Shown: one piece after another, positions 5,031-6,054 of the stretch | Numbering within the stretch: the stretch's first letter is position 1 | Layout of the letters: each line of letters starts with the position of its first letter | DNA from: Chloroflexota bacterium | Lineage (GTDB): Bacteria; Chloroflexota; Anaerolineae; Promineifilales; Promineifilaceae | Direction of reading: 5' to 3' | Assembly: GCA_963169155.1 (NCBI GenBank) | Contig: CAUJGI010000555.1 | Coordinates: forward strand, 1 to 6,054 | Length of the DNA: 6,054 bases | Notes under the pieces: generated by a model | Told to the model about the DNA's origin: nothing | Seen by the model: the letters and a program-made list of their open reading frames with translations, nothing else | The model's database searches: none | Position numbers and translations under genes: made by a program

Positions 5031-5985
5031 ATGATTGTTGTTGCCAGCAGCAACGGCCGTATCGGCATACACGCAGCTACCGAGATTTTACGCCAGGGGG
5101 GAACGGCCGTAGACGCCGTCGAAGCCGGTATTCGCCTGGTAGAAGCCAATCCCGAAGACCACAGCGTGGGGTACAACGGCTACCCCAACATTTTGGGTGA
5201 AGTGGAATTAGACGCGAGTATGATGAACGGCCGTACCCTGGAAAGCGGCGCAGTTGGCGCGCTCAAAGGGTATGTGCACGCCATCACCGTGGCGCGGCAG
5301 GTGATGGAACGCCTGCCCCACGTGCTGCTCGTCGGCGACGGGGCCAGCCGCTTTGCCGCCGAAATGGGCCACCCGGCTCAACCAGAAATGATGCTGCCAG
5401 ACACGCGCACCGTCTGGGCCGACCGCCTGCGCCCGGAAATGGACCAGGCAAATCTCACCGACGACGACATTGCGCAAAATTGCCAGCCGCGCCGATTTGG
5501 CCCGCTGGGTGGAGCTGGCCACCGACCCGGAACGAACCAAAGGCACCGTCAACTTCATCGCCCAGGACAGGGACGGCAACATTTGCACCGGCGTCAGCAC
5601 CAGCGGCTGGGCCTGGAAGTACCCCGGTCGGCTGGGCGATTCGCCGATCATCGGCGCGGGCAACTATGCCGACAACCGCTACGGCGCGGCCGCCTGCACC
5701 GGCATGGGCGAGATGGCCATTCGGGCCAGCACGGCCCACAGCCTGGTGTTTTACCTGAAAATGGGCCTCAGCCTGGCCGAAGCCAGCGAGCGGGCCATGA
5801 CCGATTTACGCGATTTAGGCGGCCGTTTCATCAGCGTCATGAATCTGGTGGCGATTGATAAAGACGGGAATCATGCGGGGTTTAGTTCGGAAGACGGCCG
5901 TTCCTACATCTACCAAACCCCCGACATGCCCGACTGCGAAGAGCTGCCCCGCACGGTGGTGCCCATTCCGCCGCGCTGGGGCTAA
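5031..5985 (+). pseudogene. Glycosylasparaginase-like N-terminal-nucleophile amidase, frameshifted
   Basis: Homologue of N4-(beta-N-acetylglucosaminyl)-L-asparaginase, a self-cleaving amidase. The alpha part reads in frame from 5031 to about 5470: HSVGYNGYPNILGEVELDAS (residues 44-63), NGRTLESGAVGALKG (66-80) and HVLLVGDGASRFAAEMG (97-113). The beta part continues one base out of phase to TAA 5983-5985. Its expected nucleophile is the Thr codon at 5545-5547 in KGTVNF. Counting that Thr as 1, Thr19, Arg29, Asp32, Thr52 and Gly53 match the spacing of human Thr206, Thr224, Arg234, Asp237, Thr257 and Gly258. The active site is therefore intact apart from the shift. Unrepaired, translation runs in the wrong frame to 5858 and lacks the beta chain. 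The change could be a real mutation or a sequencing error; repaired length is about 317 residues. No signal peptide is seen. The substrate is uncertain, because the human Trp-bearing N-terminal loop is not conserved. Confidence 0.88.
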
Positions 5986-5995
5986 ACAGGGCTAC

Positions 5996-6040
5996 AACGA
6001 ATGGGAGAAATTAACGAATGGGAGCTGTTAAAAATTCGTT
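5996..6040. repeat. Direct repeat AACGAATGGGAG with a nearby inverted copy
   Basis: Two perfect 12-base copies at 5996-6007 and 6013-6024 (period 17). ATTCGTT at 6034-6040 is the complement of AACGAAT at 6013-6019 and could form a weak 7-bp stem. No gene is seen from 5986 to the window end. Confidence 0.7.
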
Positions 6041-6054
6041 GGTTATTACAATTT

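Larger units (their letters stand above)
619..5901. repeat. Dispersed octamer palindrome ACGGCCGT (11 perfect copies)
   Basis: Perfect copies start at 619, 1700, 3013, 3767, 4209, 4918, 4974, 5053, 5103, 5227 and 5894. Seven more sites keep the core CGGCCG (core starts at 986, 1231, 2325, 3910, 4269, 5687 and 5820). They occur in genes on both strands, in different reading frames and in gaps. The copy at 3767 extends to the 12-bp palindrome GAACGGCCGTTC (3765-3776). The pattern resembles highly iterated palindromes such as cyanobacterial HIP1 (GCGATCGC). The function is unknown. Confidence 0.85.

Noticed and set aside
5023..5034. Three-codon leader ORF (Met-Asp-Pro) overlapping the amidase start
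   Set aside because: Its ATG is only one base after AGGAG, too close for normal initiation; it is probably chance.

Overview
The window is a dense stretch of bacterial chromosome of moderately high GC. No phage, transposase, CRISPR array or RNA gene was found. The gene families are ordinary bacterial ones. A cell-division cluster (minC-minD-minE-rodA) lies beside a glutamyl-tRNA synthetase, a GDP-mannose 4,6-dehydratase and a glycosylasparaginase-type amidase. The combination of these families, the repeated palindrome ACGGCCGT and the small word repeats in every gap suggests an uncultured Anaerolineae-like member of Chloroflexota. That assignment is inference, not proof.

Layout, left to right. 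The minus strand carries the 5' end of gltX (1-239, cut by the window edge). Next come rodA (468-1580), minE (1679-1954), minD (1969-2772) and minC (2868-3587), transcribed in the order minC, minD, minE, rodA from a probable promoter at 3669-3697. The gene gmd (3847-4851, minus) follows, then a divergent promoter region. On the plus strand lies a glycosylasparaginase-like gene (5031-5985) broken by a one-base frameshift near 5463-5480. The last 69 bases hold only a short repeat.

How the genes work together. MinC, MinD and MinE form the oscillating inhibitor that keeps FtsZ rings away from the poles, and RodA polymerises peptidoglycan for elongation. Together they indicate a rod-shaped or filamentous, wall-making cell. 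In Clostridia and relatives the same order follows mreBCD and a class B PBP. Here the upstream part is absent and gmd lies there instead. Gmd makes GDP-4-keto-6-deoxy-mannose for deoxysugars of surface glycans, but its usual partner reductase is not in view. GltX and the amidase are not obviously linked to the rest.

The most notable signals outside the genes are these: 11 perfect copies of ACGGCCGT (18 of the core CGGCCG) spread through coding and non-coding DNA; a different small repeat in each larger gap; a 13-bp perfect inverted repeat just ahead of the minD ribosome-binding site; and a 15-bp direct repeat overlapping the min promoter. I found no clear evidence of a wholly new multi-gene system.
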